DNA of 64,000 bases from Mesorhizobium sp. NBSH29 (GTDB lineage: Bacteria > Pseudomonadota > Alphaproteobacteria > Rhizobiales > Rhizobiaceae), in the NCBI RefSeq assembly GCF_015500055.1, contig NZ_CP045492.1:1746501-1810500 (forward strand). The letters run 5' to 3'. This document shows, piece after piece, positions 8,100-19,444 of this stretch. The position numbers were made by a program, and so were the translations under genes. The notes beneath the pieces are model-generated. The model saw nothing but the letters and a program-made list of their open reading frames with translations. It was not told the DNA's origin and made no database searches. Each line of letters begins with the position of its first letter. Position 1 is the stretch's first letter.

Positions 8100-9932
8100 A
8101 TTGGGCGCCTGCGGCGGCAGCTGCAGGATTGGCGAAATGAACGGCACGCTCCAGGAGCCGCCGACGAAGAATGTGGCATCGGGTGGCGTCACCGCCTTAT
8201 CCGCGCCGGGCGGAAAAATCTTGCCCGAAAGCGCTAGCCCGCCACCGATGTAAGGCACCAGCCCGCCGAGCCAGATGTCCTTTACCGCCGATTTAGCCTC
8301 GGCCTTCTCGATTGTGACGACCCCTCGATTAATGCTGGCTTTAACCTCGGCCATCTTGATCGGAAGCGAACCGTCGGACACTTCCGTGAGCGCAAAAAAG
8401 CCGCCGCGCGCCGCACGTTCGAGGAACGCGGGGATGTTGAGCCCTTTCAGCTCGCCGGCACCGAAATTCGCCGTAATCGACCCGTCCGCATTCTCCAGCA
8501 GATGACGCCATGATTGCGCGGGGCCCTTGAGGATCGCCGAGATGGTGCCACGCCCGGTCGGCATCAAGCCGCTCATGCCGGTTGCAGCCGCAAAAATAGC
8601 TCCGTCAATCTCATTTGCCAGCATACGCAGTTCCACCGTGTCGGTGGGCCCGTTGTGGTCAAGCCTGAGTCCCGCCTGCAGCGTGCCACCAAAGGCAGTC
8701 GCGTCCGAGACGTCGAGCATAGCAAGCCCGTTCTTGACCTGAACAGTGGCTGCCACCTGCGTCAGGCCGATAGTTCCGGCGGCGGCTTTGGCAGCAGAGA
8801 GTCGCAGGTCGAGTTCAACCCGGCTGGCAAACTCGCTTTCCAGATCTGTGTCCGTGTCCGAGGGCGCAAGCGGGGTGAGCGCGGAAAGAAATGATCCTAG
8901 ATTGAGTGTTTCAAATGCCAGCGTGCCCGCGATATTCGGAACGGGTCCCTCAAGCGAAACATCGAGCAAGCCCGTGCCCGGATTGCCATCGAGCGCCAGC
9001 TCGGTATTTTCGAATTTCACACGCTGCGCATTGCCCGTGAGGTGACTTTTGATCGAGATCGAGCCAATTGCCGATTTCGGCGCGATATCACTTTGCAGCC
9101 ATTCCATCAGGCGGCGGATCGACGGCGAGGCAAACGCGAACTGCCCGTCAACGAACGGGTTTTCCGATGCATTGAGCGAGCCTTCAAAGCTCATGGTAGC
9201 GGAGTTGGATTTCAGCGCCACGGAAAGGGCGGCACTGCCGCCCGCAAAAAGCGCCACAGGATTGGCGGATGATAGATTGATAGCAACATTCTCCCCCCGC
9301 CAGATACCATTAGCTGCAAGCTTTCCGCTCCGGTTTGTCGCACTCCAGTCGACCAGTCCCGAAATGCTGGTGACAGCTTCTTCTTCTCGGCTGCCATCGA
9401 CGGTGACGATCCGTCCATCGGTAAACTCAACTTTGCCGAATGGCTCAGATGCAACCGCATCAAGTGCTGGACTCTCGGGATTGGCAGCGATGGCGGCGCG
9501 TGCACTTCCGATCGACCGCGACACGCGTCCTCCACCGGGCGGAGCAGGCAGGTAGAATTGACCCGAGGGAACCAGCCGCAATGTGGGTCGGATCAGCCGG
9601 ACATCGGAGAAAACAATTTTGCCGACCAGTGCTGCCAGCGGCGACAGGTCCACTTCAACCCGTTCAGCGTCGACAATCGGCTTTGCATCAGTATCGCGCC
9701 AGTCGGAAAGCGTCACATTGCGCAACGTCGCTTTCACAATTGGGAAGAACGTGACCTCCGGCGGCGCGCCGACTGAAACCCGGTAGCCGCTCCACGCGCT
9801 CATCTCGAGGGCGATGCGATCGCTCACCAGTCGCGTTGAAGCTACCATGGGAAATAGCACAGCCAACACCGCCAGCAAGGCGGCAAGTGCCGCAATCACC
9901 CACACGCTCCGTCTGACCATCCCTGACGGCAT
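8094..9932 (-). CDS. AsmA-family protein
   Basis: This is a large periplasmic AsmA-like protein anchored by one N-terminal membrane helix (SVWVIAALAALLAVLAVLF). Family members are linked to outer-membrane assembly and to phospholipid transport between the membranes. The 612 residues show the N-terminal AsmA pattern (VRLIRPTLRLV, alternating beta strands) and a C-terminal AsmA_2 region ending in KFEN...LDG and GGLVPYIGGGLALSG-type strands. It is divergent from acetoacetyl-CoA synthetase and convergent with potI, overlapping it by six bases. No partner gene nearby helps narrow its role. Confidence 0.8.
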   Translation of the reverse strand: MPSGMVRRSVWVIAALAALLAVLAVLFPMVASTRLVSDRIALEMSAWSGYRVSVGAPPEVTFFPIVKATLRNVTLSDWRDTDAKPIVDAERVEVDLSPLAALVGKIVFSDVRLIRPTLRLVPSGQFYLPAPPGGGRVSRSIGSARAAIAANPESPALDAVASEPFGKVEFTDGRIVTVDGSREEEAVTSISGLVDWSATNRSGKLAANGIWRGENVAINLSSANPVALFAGGSAALSVALKSNSATMSFEGSLNASENPFVDGQFAFASPSIRRLMEWLQSDIAPKSAIGSISIKSHLTGNAQRVKFENTELALDGNPGTGLLDVSLEGPVPNIAGTLAFETLNLGSFLSALTPLAPSDTDTDLESEFASRVELDLRLSAAKAAAGTIGLTQVAATVQVKNGLAMLDVSDATAFGGTLQAGLRLDHNGPTDTVELRMLANEIDGAIFAAATGMSGLMPTGRGTISAILKGPAQSWRHLLENADGSITANFGAGELKGLNIPAFLERAARGGFFALTEVSDGSLPIKMAEVKASINRGVVTIEKAEAKSAVKDIWLGGLVPYIGGGLALSGKIFPPGADKAVTPPDATFFVGGSWSVPFISPILQLPPQAPNL

Positions 9933-10109
9933 TGTTCTGGCACCCTTTGAGCCGGCTTTGCGCCGGCCGATATGGGTTTAGCGGACACTTGTCGCTTTTC
10001 AAACCCGCAACGCCGCCGCAGCGTCCTTTCCCACAGGTGTCGATGCCGCGCCCATCTTGTATTGCGGGCTTGCACTATGCATAACCGCCCGATCCTGGAG
10101 GACGTGTTG

Positions 10110-12065
<1,956 letters not shown>

Positions 12066-12300
12066 AACCAATCGCAACCGCTACGGTTAACGAAAGATGA
12101 CCGTAAAATTTACCAGGAATTCACGGGTGATACACTTCCGTAAACATGTCTATACTCTGGTAAGGTCTTGTTAACGGTTGACGTTGATAGTCGTGCGTAA
12201 CTTGCGGGAGAAATCCCACTCATCGAATTTACGAAGAGCCCAAGTCCTTTGCTAACAGCTTCTAACTCAGGCGCCCTTTGGGCGCCTTTTCTTTTCTTTT
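12066..12300 (+). ncRNA. Candidate small RNA ahead of a strong terminator
   Basis: This gene-free stretch after acetoacetyl-CoA synthetase ends in a textbook terminator. It contains a -10-like TATACT at 12151-12156, a stem-forming GCGGGAGAAATCCC near 12205, and no convincing reading frame. The terminator lies 200 bases from the previous stop codon, further than expected for a simple operon end. A transcript from about 12163 to 12300 would be near 140 bases. The small RNA is inference; it could also be a long 3' untranslated region. Confidence 0.3.
12270..12300 (+). terminator. Rho-independent terminator
   Basis: GGCGCCC (12270-12276), a TTT loop and GGGCGCC (12280-12286) are followed by TTTTCTTTTCTTTT. 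The orientation ends plus-strand transcripts from acetoacetyl-CoA synthetase or a candidate small RNA. Confidence 0.85.
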
Positions 12301-12330
12301 CTACAGACTGAGGCCCGGATCTTGATTGCT

Positions 12331-14025
12331 CTAGAGCAGTGCATCTCGGTCACGCATCAGCGCGCTGGAAAGCAGGATAACCGGCACCAGAGCCGTCAGG
12401 ATGATGACAATCGCTGCCACTGCGCCTTCTTCAGGAACGCCGCGAGAGGCGTTCTCGTAGACATAGGTCGCAAGCGTGTTGAAGCCGAAAGGACGCAGCA
12501 GGATCGTTGCCGAAAGCTCCTTGATCGTATCAACGAACACCAACACTGCAGCGGTCAGGATCGCCGGTTTTAAGAGCGGCAGGAGCACGGTCGTGGCGCT
12601 TCTCGTCGGTGTCTGCCCAAGGCTGCGCGCCGCCTGATCGAGATGCGGTGGGAGTTTTTCCATACCTGACTGGATTGCGCCTTCAGCCAGCGCCAGAAAG
12701 CGGATTGTGCAGGCAATGATCACGGCCGCCGCCGATCCGGTGAAGAGTAAACCAGTCGAAATCCCGAACGTGGAACGCGCAAACGCATCAAGCGAATTGT
12801 CGAACCGCGCCAGCACAAACAGGAGGCCAAGCCCCAGGACACCGCCGGGCAGGGCATAGCCAACTGCAGCAAGCCGGACGGTAGAGCTGATCACCCGCCC
12901 CCGGGAGAGACGGGCCGCGTTGATCAGAAAAAGCGCCAGAACAATAGTGATTGATGAGGTGACGGCTGCTGTAAACACGCTGTTGACGAAGGCGCTGGCC
13001 ACAGCCGGCGAAGCAAATTGGTCGAGCCGTCGCAACGCATATTGACCGAATGTCAGAAGCGGGATGCCGAATCCGGCCAGTACCGGCAGCGCCACGGCGG
13101 CCAGTGCGCCAAATGCGGCGATACCGGTAAGCTTTGCGCGCGGCGGGTGCGCTCGCAACTGTGTGGCACGGCCACTGTGAAAACGCTGCCGTCGCCTTGC
13201 CCAATGTTCGGCCGCGATCAGCACGAACACGATCACAAGCATCAACAGAGCTATCTGCGCGCCGCCTTCCAGGCTGCCGCGCGCCAACCAGGTTGTGTAG
13301 ACCGAGAATGTGAGCGTGCGCACGCCCAGAAATTCTGACGCGCCGATATCGTTCACGGTCTCCATCAGCACCAGTGCAACACCAGCGACAATAGCCGGCC
13401 GCGCCACCGGCAGCAGCACGGTCCAGAACACTTTTGCAGGCCGCGCCCCAAGCGTTCGTGCCACATCCGCAATGTTTCGACCCTGCATGAGAAACACGAT
13501 GCGGGTCGTCAGATAAACGTAGGGATAGAGGACCGAGGACAACACAAAGGCTGCGCCCGGCGTCGAACGAATATCGGGGAACCAGTAGTCTCGCATGGAA
13601 GTGAACCCGAACAGGTCGCGCACCAGCCCCTGAACTGGCCCCGAATAATGGAAGAACTCGCCGAATGCGTAAGCGGCCAGATAGGGGGGCACGGCTAGTG
13701 GCAACACCAGCGCCCATGAAAATGTCCGCCGCAGCGGAAAATCATAGCCGACAACCAGCCACGCGCCCGCAACGCCGACGACCGAAGTGGCAATCGCCAC
13801 CATTGCCAGCAGCGACAGCGTTGTGACCGTTGCGCCGGGCAGCACGTGTGCGAAAAGGTGCGGCCAGTCAGCCCCCGTCCCACTCAACGCGACATAGAAA
13901 AGCGAAAAGATCGGCAACAGTACCAGCGCCGAAAGCGCCAGCGCACTGGCGCTAACAAAGGGCTGCCGCAGCCGCTTGACGGGCAGCCTGCGTGCTGCGT
14001 CGAAACCTGGCTGGATGCTTGCCAT
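12331..14025 (-). CDS. fbpB: Ferric iron ABC transporter permease (fused FbpB type)
   Basis: This is the inner-membrane permease of an FbpABC/AfuB-type Fe(III) importer. The 564 residues form a duplicated permease with about twelve membrane helices and two EAA loops, DVARTLGARPAKVFWTVLLP near residue 190 and DQAARSLGQTPTRSATTVLL near 475. That duplication is typical of iron(III) permeases such as SfuB and FbpB. It lies downstream of the binding-protein gene on the same strand with a 74-base gap containing a hairpin. No ATPase gene (fbpC) is adjacent, so the importer must use one encoded elsewhere. Confidence 0.88.
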   Translation of the reverse strand: MASIQPGFDAARRLPVKRLRQPFVSASALALSALVLLPIFSLFYVALSGTGADWPHLFAHVLPGATVTTLSLLAMVAIATSVVGVAGAWLVVGYDFPLRRTFSWALVLPLAVPPYLAAYAFGEFFHYSGPVQGLVRDLFGFTSMRDYWFPDIRSTPGAAFVLSSVLYPYVYLTTRIVFLMQGRNIADVARTLGARPAKVFWTVLLPVARPAIVAGVALVLMETVNDIGASEFLGVRTLTFSVYTTWLARGSLEGGAQIALLMLVIVFVLIAAEHWARRRQRFHSGRATQLRAHPPRAKLTGIAAFGALAAVALPVLAGFGIPLLTFGQYALRRLDQFASPAVASAFVNSVFTAAVTSSITIVLALFLINAARLSRGRVISSTVRLAAVGYALPGGVLGLGLLFVLARFDNSLDAFARSTFGISTGLLFTGSAAAVIIACTIRFLALAEGAIQSGMEKLPPHLDQAARSLGQTPTRSATTVLLPLLKPAILTAAVLVFVDTIKELSATILLRPFGFNTLATYVYENASRGVPEEGAVAAIVIILTALVPVILLSSALMRDRDALL

Positions 14026-14049
14026 GTTTCGCCGCCTAAACAGCCGTAA

Positions 14050-14072
14050 GGCCGGCGCCTTTCGGGCCGGCC
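14050..14072 (-). other. Intercistronic hairpin, fbpA-fbpB
   Basis: GGCCGGC at 14050-14056 pairs with GCCGGCC at 14066-14072 in the gap between the iron-binding protein and its permease. There is no T-run, so processing or differential stability of the operon message is more likely than termination. This is inference. Confidence 0.5.
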
Positions 14073-14099
14073 CGTGTTGCTGGAAAGCGAATTTGCAAG

Positions 14100-15137
14100 T
14101 TAGCTGCTTGGGCCATCGTCAAGACCGACCCTGTCCACCATCTCGGAAGCCGCCTTGCGGTTTCCGGCAATGTCGACCAGCGGTAGCGTATCGGCCTTCA
14201 GATCACCGAACGACTTGACCATCTCTGAAGCCTCAAGGCCCGGTTCCACCGGATATTCAAAGTTCTTCTCGGCATAAACCTGCTGTGCCTCGTGGCTGGC
14301 AAGGAAACGGATCAGCTTCACCGCGCTGTCACGATGTGGCGCGTTCTTGGCCAGCGCGATGCCCGAAATGTTCACATGTGTCAGGCCGTTCTCGAAGGTC
14401 GGGAACAGCACATTAACAGCTGCACCCCAATCCTTCTGCTGTGGTTCTTTATCATTGGTGCGCATCAGTCCCACATAATAGGTGTTGCCAATTGCCAGAT
14501 CACATTCGCCGCTCGCAATAGCACCCGCCTGCTGGCGGTCCCCGCCGTCGGGCTTCTTTGCCAGATTGGCCTTCAGACCCTTCATCCATTCTTCAGTCTT
14601 CTCCGCACCCCAATGCGAAATGGCAGCAGAAAACAGCGCCAGATTATAATCATGCTGGCCTGAGCGCATGCAAATCTTGCCCTTCCACTTTGGGTCGGCC
14701 AGGTCCGCATAGGTTAGCGCGGTGTCGCTGACACGTTCCTTCGAAGCATAGACCACGCGTGCGCGCTTGGTCAGACCGAACCAATGGCCTTCGGGATCGC
14801 GATATTCGGTCGGCAGCAGCTTGTTGACATCTTCATCAGTCAGCGCCTGGGTGATACCCTTTTCCTTGGCTGCGGTAAGGCGGGCAATATCGACCGTCAT
14901 GATGACGTCCGCTGGCGAATTAACACCCTCGGCAGCGACCCGCTCTTCCAGCCCCTTGTCGAGAAAAAGCACCTCGGTCTTGATACCGGTCTCTTTGCTG
15001 AAAGCATCGAGGACCGGCTGAATAAGCTCTGGCTGGCGATAGGTGTAGACGTTGACCGTTTCTTCAGCCTGCGCGCCGAATGCGGCGATCAAGGCAAGGC
15101 CGGCGGTCGCGGCAAAAAGGGAAAATTTCTTCATCAT
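14100..15137 (-). CDS. fbpA: Ferric iron-binding periplasmic protein
   Basis: This is the periplasmic Fe(III)-binding protein of the importer. ATG ATG at 15137/15134 follows GGAG and opens a signal peptide (MKKFSLFAATAGLALIAAFG ending AQAEE). The mature protein starts VNVYTYRQPELIQPVLDAF, and the region AIGNTYYVGLM carries the adjacent tyrosines that bind iron in FbpA/FutA proteins. Length is about 345 residues, normal for the family. A perfect Irr-type box lies about 110 bases upstream of the start, which suggests iron-responsive control. Confidence 0.9.
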   Translation of the reverse strand: MMKKFSLFAATAGLALIAAFGAQAEETVNVYTYRQPELIQPVLDAFSKETGIKTEVLFLDKGLEERVAAEGVNSPADVIMTVDIARLTAAKEKGITQALTDEDVNKLLPTEYRDPEGHWFGLTKRARVVYASKERVSDTALTYADLADPKWKGKICMRSGQHDYNLALFSAAISHWGAEKTEEWMKGLKANLAKKPDGGDRQQAGAIASGECDLAIGNTYYVGLMRTNDKEPQQKDWGAAVNVLFPTFENGLTHVNISGIALAKNAPHRDSAVKLIRFLASHEAQQVYAEKNFEYPVEPGLEASEMVKSFGDLKADTLPLVDIAGNRKAASEMVDRVGLDDGPSS

Positions 15138-15245
15138 ACGCTCCTGAGGGAGAGGGAGGGCGGTGCAGACTTCGAGTCCGTGAACGCCACCCCTATCCTC
15201 AATCTGACAAAAAAGGTCAAGTTTTAATCTGAACAAATTCAAATA

Positions 15246-15262
15246 TTTAGAAAAGTTCTAAA
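15246..15262. promoter_or_regulatory. Irr-type iron control box
   Basis: TTTAGAA-AAG-TTCTAAA is a perfect 7-3-7 inverted repeat upstream of the iron-uptake genes. It matches the iron control element bound by the Irr regulator in rhizobia and Brucella, as established in those groups. Its place upstream of fbpA strongly supports a regulatory role. Binding itself is inferred. Confidence 0.75.
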
Positions 15263-15304
15263 CTAGCAGTGTCGCAATGAGTCGATGGTGTCGCGCGCCG
15301 TCGC

Positions 15305-18300
15305 CTAGTCGGCCAGCACCCGCGTCGATGGAAAAGTCACTTCCACGAGTGTGCCTTCGCCAGGCGTCGAAAGAATCGAAAACCGCGCGCGATTGGCTTC
15401 CACCATCGCCTTGGTCAGCGGCAGTCCAAGCCCCGTGCCGTCACCACGTCCGCGTTTCAGGGCGTTGATCTGCTTGAAGGGTTTAAGCGCCTGCTCGATC
15501 TCGGCCGTACTCATTCCAATGCCGGTGTCACGCACCCGCATCACGATATCACCGCTCGGCTCATAGGCGGTCGAAATGATCACCTGCCCACCAGCCTGCG
15601 TATAGCGCACCGCGTTGGACAACAGGTTGAGTGCGATTTGGCGAACGCTTCGCAGATCTGCCACCACCTCTGGCAGTTGCGAGGCAAGGCTGGAGCGAAT
15701 GATCACCCGTTCGCGATTGGCCTGCGGCTGCATCATCGCCACAGTTTCCGAAAGGGTGTCGTTAAGCGAAACCGCCTCATAGGCCATTTCCTGCTCGCCC
15801 GCCTCAATCTTGGAAATATCGAGCAGGTCGTTCACAAGGTCCAGCACATGATTGCCGGAACGGTAGATGTCGCGCAGATAGTCGCGGTAACGGTCATTGC
15901 CGATCTTGCCGAACTTTTCGTCGATCATCAGTTCGGAGAAGCCGATGATGGCATTTAGCGGCGTGCGGATCTCATGGCTGACACGCGCCAGAAAATCGGT
16001 CTTCTGCGAAGAAGCCCGTTCGGCTTGCGCCCGCGCCTGGGTCAGTTCCTCTTCGGCACGCTTCCACTGGGTGATGTCGCGCACTACTGCGCAATAGCCG
16101 CTGTCATTGGGAAGGCGTCCGATGGTCATGAACAGAGGTATGAATCGGCCTTCAGCCTCGCGGCCGATCACTTCCAGTCCGTCATTCAAAACGCTGGCAA
16201 CGCCATGTTCGGAAAGCCCGGCAAGATAGTCGCGCGCCGACCGCTGACTCTCGATGGCAAACAGCGAGGCGAATGGCTTGCCGGTCACATCGTCATTGTC
16301 GAACCCGAACAACGCCTCCGCAGCGCGGCTGATTGAGCGGATCGTTCCGGCTTTATCAAGCACCACCACACCATCGGTAGCAGTGTCGACGATTGCCCGC
16401 ATCTCGGCTACGCGGCTTTCAAGATCGTCGTTATCGTCAGCGTCCAGTGTTGCGTTTGACGCAACAAGCGTGGGCTTGGAAATCTCCGTCAGCGGTTCCT
16501 CTTCAACGCGTGTCAAAGCCAGCAACAGCGCTTTGCCGGCGCCCCAAGGCACCGACTGCAAGCGAACCGAAACCGGAATTTCATGGCCCTCGCGAGTCAC
16601 CAGCCGAAGCTTCCGGTCGCCTTCTCCCTCGGGAGGGTAGGGATCGCCAAACAAGGTTTCCAGCCCGCCACTGTCCGCCAGCGCTTCCAGCGTCGGATAC
16701 TCCGTCAGCGCGAAAAATTCCTCATTGGCAAAATGCAGCGTGTCGCCGGCATGGATGATCACAGGTACTGGCAACCGTGAAAGGATCGCCAGATCGCCAT
16801 TGTCGTGAACTGGCTGCGCACCTTCACGAAAATTGTCGGCCTCCTCGGGAGAGCCAAAAATCCCCGACGCCTCATCGGCTTCGGAAAGTATGGGTGCAGT
16901 TGCAAAATCAGACGGCAGGTTCTCGTCGTTCGCGCTGGACACGTCAGGCTTGCGGGCCCAATCGTTCACCGCGGCTACGACCGGGTCCAGGTGTTCGAGT
17001 AGGTGTGGGTCATCACCATCAGCGGTGGCTTCGCGGGACGAAGGGGCGGTCTGGTCTACGCTATCGGCATCGCTGCTCTGGTCGGCATTTGCGTCACCAC
17101 CGCTTGTGGCTGATTCCGCTCCGGTCGGCACAAGGCTTTCGCCGCGCGGCCAAAATTCGGGCTCGGCGTTTTCTGCGTCGCCTGAAATCGCCGCGTCCGG
17201 CTCGCCAGAGGCGCGAGTATCGGTATTGCTGCCGGGTGTCGCATCCAGCTCCGAATGCGTTGCAACCGGTTCGTCTGCCATTGCCTCACCGCCGAACGGT
17301 GTCACCGATTCCGCGCCTGTAGTATCGGCGACGAACGTTGTTTCGGATTTGAGCTCACCCGCAACGCTCGGATCGTTGATCATATCAGCGGAAACGAAAT
17401 CGTCTGGCAGGCTAGCCTCAGCCGTAACTTCAGCGTCTACAGCTTCCGTCTCAGCCGCGTCGCGTGTCACCACGGCGCCGTCTGGCGCGTGCACCTTTTT
17501 CAGCCGGTCGCCAATCTCGCGAAACGCGTTGCGTTCGCCGGGCGAAAGGCTCTTGTCGATACCGCCTGGCGTCCGGTGCTCGGCCAGTCTGATAACCTTG
17601 TCGCTATAGCGGCGCTCCTGCTCTTCAACAATCGCCAGCGCTGGCACTTCGCCCTTGAACGGGTCGTTGTCCGCTACGGTCTCAGGCGCATCGACTTCCA
17701 TCCGCTTGGGTACAACCAACTCTTCAGTGACGGTGCTGGCTGCTTCGATGGCGTGTGCAGCCGGCTGGCCAGAGACAGCGTCGCCACCACGCGCCACGCC
17801 AAAGCCGCGAAACCCTTCGAAATTGCGCTCGCGCCCATAGACGGGAAGCGCCGCCAAATCGACGGGCACCCGAAGCGCGCTGTCGCTAACCGGCCACATA
17901 ACCGTGCGCCCCGACCAGGTGTCACGCCGCTCCAGAAGACCGGCGATCTCACCGGACGGGTCAAGCTGCAGGCGGCTCGCGACATCACGAAATAACTGGC
18001 CAACCACATCGGCCGAGCCCGCGCCGACCGCGCCAGCAAACTCTGGCGACATGGCGCTGAACTTGCCTTCGGCATCGGTGCGCCACACAAATCTCACGGG
18101 GCTCAAAGTACGCTCAAAAGCCGCCGCCGTTGCCTGCGATTCACCCTGGGGTGCTACTTCTGCCGCAGCACCGGTTTCTAACGGCGCTTCTACTTCTGCT
18201 GCTTCCGGGATTTCCAACGCGCCGCCTGGCGTTTCTGTAAAGAACGCTTCCGGTTGCGCTGGAGATGGATGCGTCGCTGCGAGCTGCTCCGGCTCTACGG

Positions 18301-19195
18301 GCGCTGCCGCTTTGGCTCCAAAGTACCAGCGTTCTTGCCGCGACGGCATCGCTTGGGCTGGTTCCGGGGTTTCTGATGTCGTCTGCACAGGCGCCCTGCG
18401 CCCTGCGTCAGATTCATGCTGAATGGTGGTGGTTGCGCTGGAGCCCACTCCTGCGCCAGCCACTTGAGCCTCTGTCGGGCGTGAGCCCGCGCCGGGCACA
18501 TCAGCTTTGCCTGGCAGGGCGCTATCAGCTTCGTCCTGCACATCGCTGACAACCACCAGCAGGTGCAGCGCTGGCTCATCGGCCAGCCGCGCAAACCCGG
18601 CAGGCAGACGGCCTGCTGCGGCAGGAATCATCCGTTTGACCAAACGGTCCTTTTGCGCTCCGGCTTCAGTGACCAGTGCCGCAAGTGTATCGGGCGCAAT
18701 GCCAAGCTTTGCCAGCCCTTCGGCTGCGGCCACAATTTCTCCCGAACCGTCTATCAGCGCCGCGAAATGTCCTGCTCCGTCAAACCCGCCGACTGCACGC
18801 TGCGCCCTTTGTCCCGCGTCTAGCGTGCTGGCATCGGATGCTGCCAGCAGGATTGCCCGTTCCCCACCCGGCAACACGATCGCGCTTGCCTGAAACGGAA
18901 CAGCCTTGCTGCCTGCACCTGACGTGATCCGCACGGCCACGTTACGATTGCTTCCGATGGCCGGAAACCCAGAAGTCGCTTTGATCTGCCGCCGCGCAAT
19001 CAGACCAAGATTGGCCGGTGCGCCAATTGCCGCCTCGATATCCGCATAGCCAAAGAGGGATGCTCCCGGTCCATTTGTCCAGATCACCGCGTCGAGATCA
19101 ATCGACAGCACCGCCAGCGCATCGCCTGCGGCAAACCGCTGGCGCACCGCATCCAATACGGCAATGTCGAGAAATGAATATGTCGATGACGGCAT
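15305..19195 (-). CDS. PAS sensor histidine kinase, PdhS/PleC/DivJ-like
   Basis: This is a very long (about 1,296 residues) cytosolic histidine kinase. From the C-terminus back, it has an ATPase domain with the N-box ALNLLSNAVRYTQ and the G-box RDTGIGMS, and a dimerisation domain with SHEIRTPLNAIIGFSELM, where His is near residue 1,072. A PAS domain (about 930-1,050; GVVVLDKAGTIRSISRAAEA) precedes these, with weaker PAS-like segments before it. Residues of about 230-860 include long Ala/Glu/Ser-rich low-complexity stretches. The kinase core and N-terminal SFLDIAVLD resemble PdhS, the PleC/DivJ-family cell-cycle kinase of Brucella and relatives. ATG at 19195 fits that N-terminus; one at 19222 is also possible. 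No response regulator is adjacent. Confidence 0.82.
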   Translation of the reverse strand: MPSSTYSFLDIAVLDAVRQRFAAGDALAVLSIDLDAVIWTNGPGASLFGYADIEAAIGAPANLGLIARRQIKATSGFPAIGSNRNVAVRITSGAGSKAVPFQASAIVLPGGERAILLAASDASTLDAGQRAQRAVGGFDGAGHFAALIDGSGEIVAAAEGLAKLGIAPDTLAALVTEAGAQKDRLVKRMIPAAAGRLPAGFARLADEPALHLLVVVSDVQDEADSALPGKADVPGAGSRPTEAQVAGAGVGSSATTTIQHESDAGRRAPVQTTSETPEPAQAMPSRQERWYFGAKAAAPVEPEQLAATHPSPAQPEAFFTETPGGALEIPEAAEVEAPLETGAAAEVAPQGESQATAAAFERTLSPVRFVWRTDAEGKFSAMSPEFAGAVGAGSADVVGQLFRDVASRLQLDPSGEIAGLLERRDTWSGRTVMWPVSDSALRVPVDLAALPVYGRERNFEGFRGFGVARGGDAVSGQPAAHAIEAASTVTEELVVPKRMEVDAPETVADNDPFKGEVPALAIVEEQERRYSDKVIRLAEHRTPGGIDKSLSPGERNAFREIGDRLKKVHAPDGAVVTRDAAETEAVDAEVTAEASLPDDFVSADMINDPSVAGELKSETTFVADTTGAESVTPFGGEAMADEPVATHSELDATPGSNTDTRASGEPDAAISGDAENAEPEFWPRGESLVPTGAESATSGGDANADQSSDADSVDQTAPSSREATADGDDPHLLEHLDPVVAAVNDWARKPDVSSANDENLPSDFATAPILSEADEASGIFGSPEEADNFREGAQPVHDNGDLAILSRLPVPVIIHAGDTLHFANEEFFALTEYPTLEALADSGGLETLFGDPYPPEGEGDRKLRLVTREGHEIPVSVRLQSVPWGAGKALLLALTRVEEEPLTEISKPTLVASNATLDADDNDDLESRVAEMRAIVDTATDGVVVLDKAGTIRSISRAAEALFGFDNDDVTGKPFASLFAIESQRSARDYLAGLSEHGVASVLNDGLEVIGREAEGRFIPLFMTIGRLPNDSGYCAVVRDITQWKRAEEELTQARAQAERASSQKTDFLARVSHEIRTPLNAIIGFSELMIDEKFGKIGNDRYRDYLRDIYRSGNHVLDLVNDLLDISKIEAGEQEMAYEAVSLNDTLSETVAMMQPQANRERVIIRSSLASQLPEVVADLRSVRQIALNLLSNAVRYTQAGGQVIISTAYEPSGDIVMRVRDTGIGMSTAEIEQALKPFKQINALKRGRGDGTGLGLPLTKAMVEANRARFSILSTPGEGTLVEVTFPSTRVLAD

Positions 19196-19340
19196 GTGCG
19201 GACCAGGTCTGCCCCTGCCCATGCGGCAAAGGATTGATTAATCGTTCGTTAATAAAAGCAGCAATCGCGAAGGTCTACAAATAGGGGCCCCGTACACCGG
19301 AAATTTGGCCAGCGTGGTTAACCTCGGGAAGATTTTGTGG

Positions 19341-19387
19341 TGCATCGCAGCAAATATGTTGCAATGCACAAAAAAATCCTCTATATA
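19341..19387 (+). promoter_or_regulatory. Phasin promoter with paired TGC-N3-GCA sites
   Basis: TTGCAA (19359-19364) and TATATA (19382-19387) are separated by 17 bp and form a good sigma-70-type promoter. TGCATCGCA (19341-19349) and TGCAATGCA (19360-19368) share the dyad TGC-N3-GCA with centres 19 bp apart, and the second covers the -35 box. PhaR repressors of PHB genes bind similar TGC-N3-GCA dyads in other alphaproteobacteria. Control by PhaR is inferred. Confidence 0.55.
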
Positions 19388-19444
19388 AAATCCACACAAG
19401 ATGGGCCCCGACAAAAAAGCCATCGCCAACTGGAAGGATACAAC

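Noticed and set aside
16833-17995. Long plus-strand frames opposite the sensor kinase
   Set aside because: They overlap the low-complexity part of the kinase, and their sequence is a Ser/Ala/Arg-rich mirror of it. No start signal or domain supports them.
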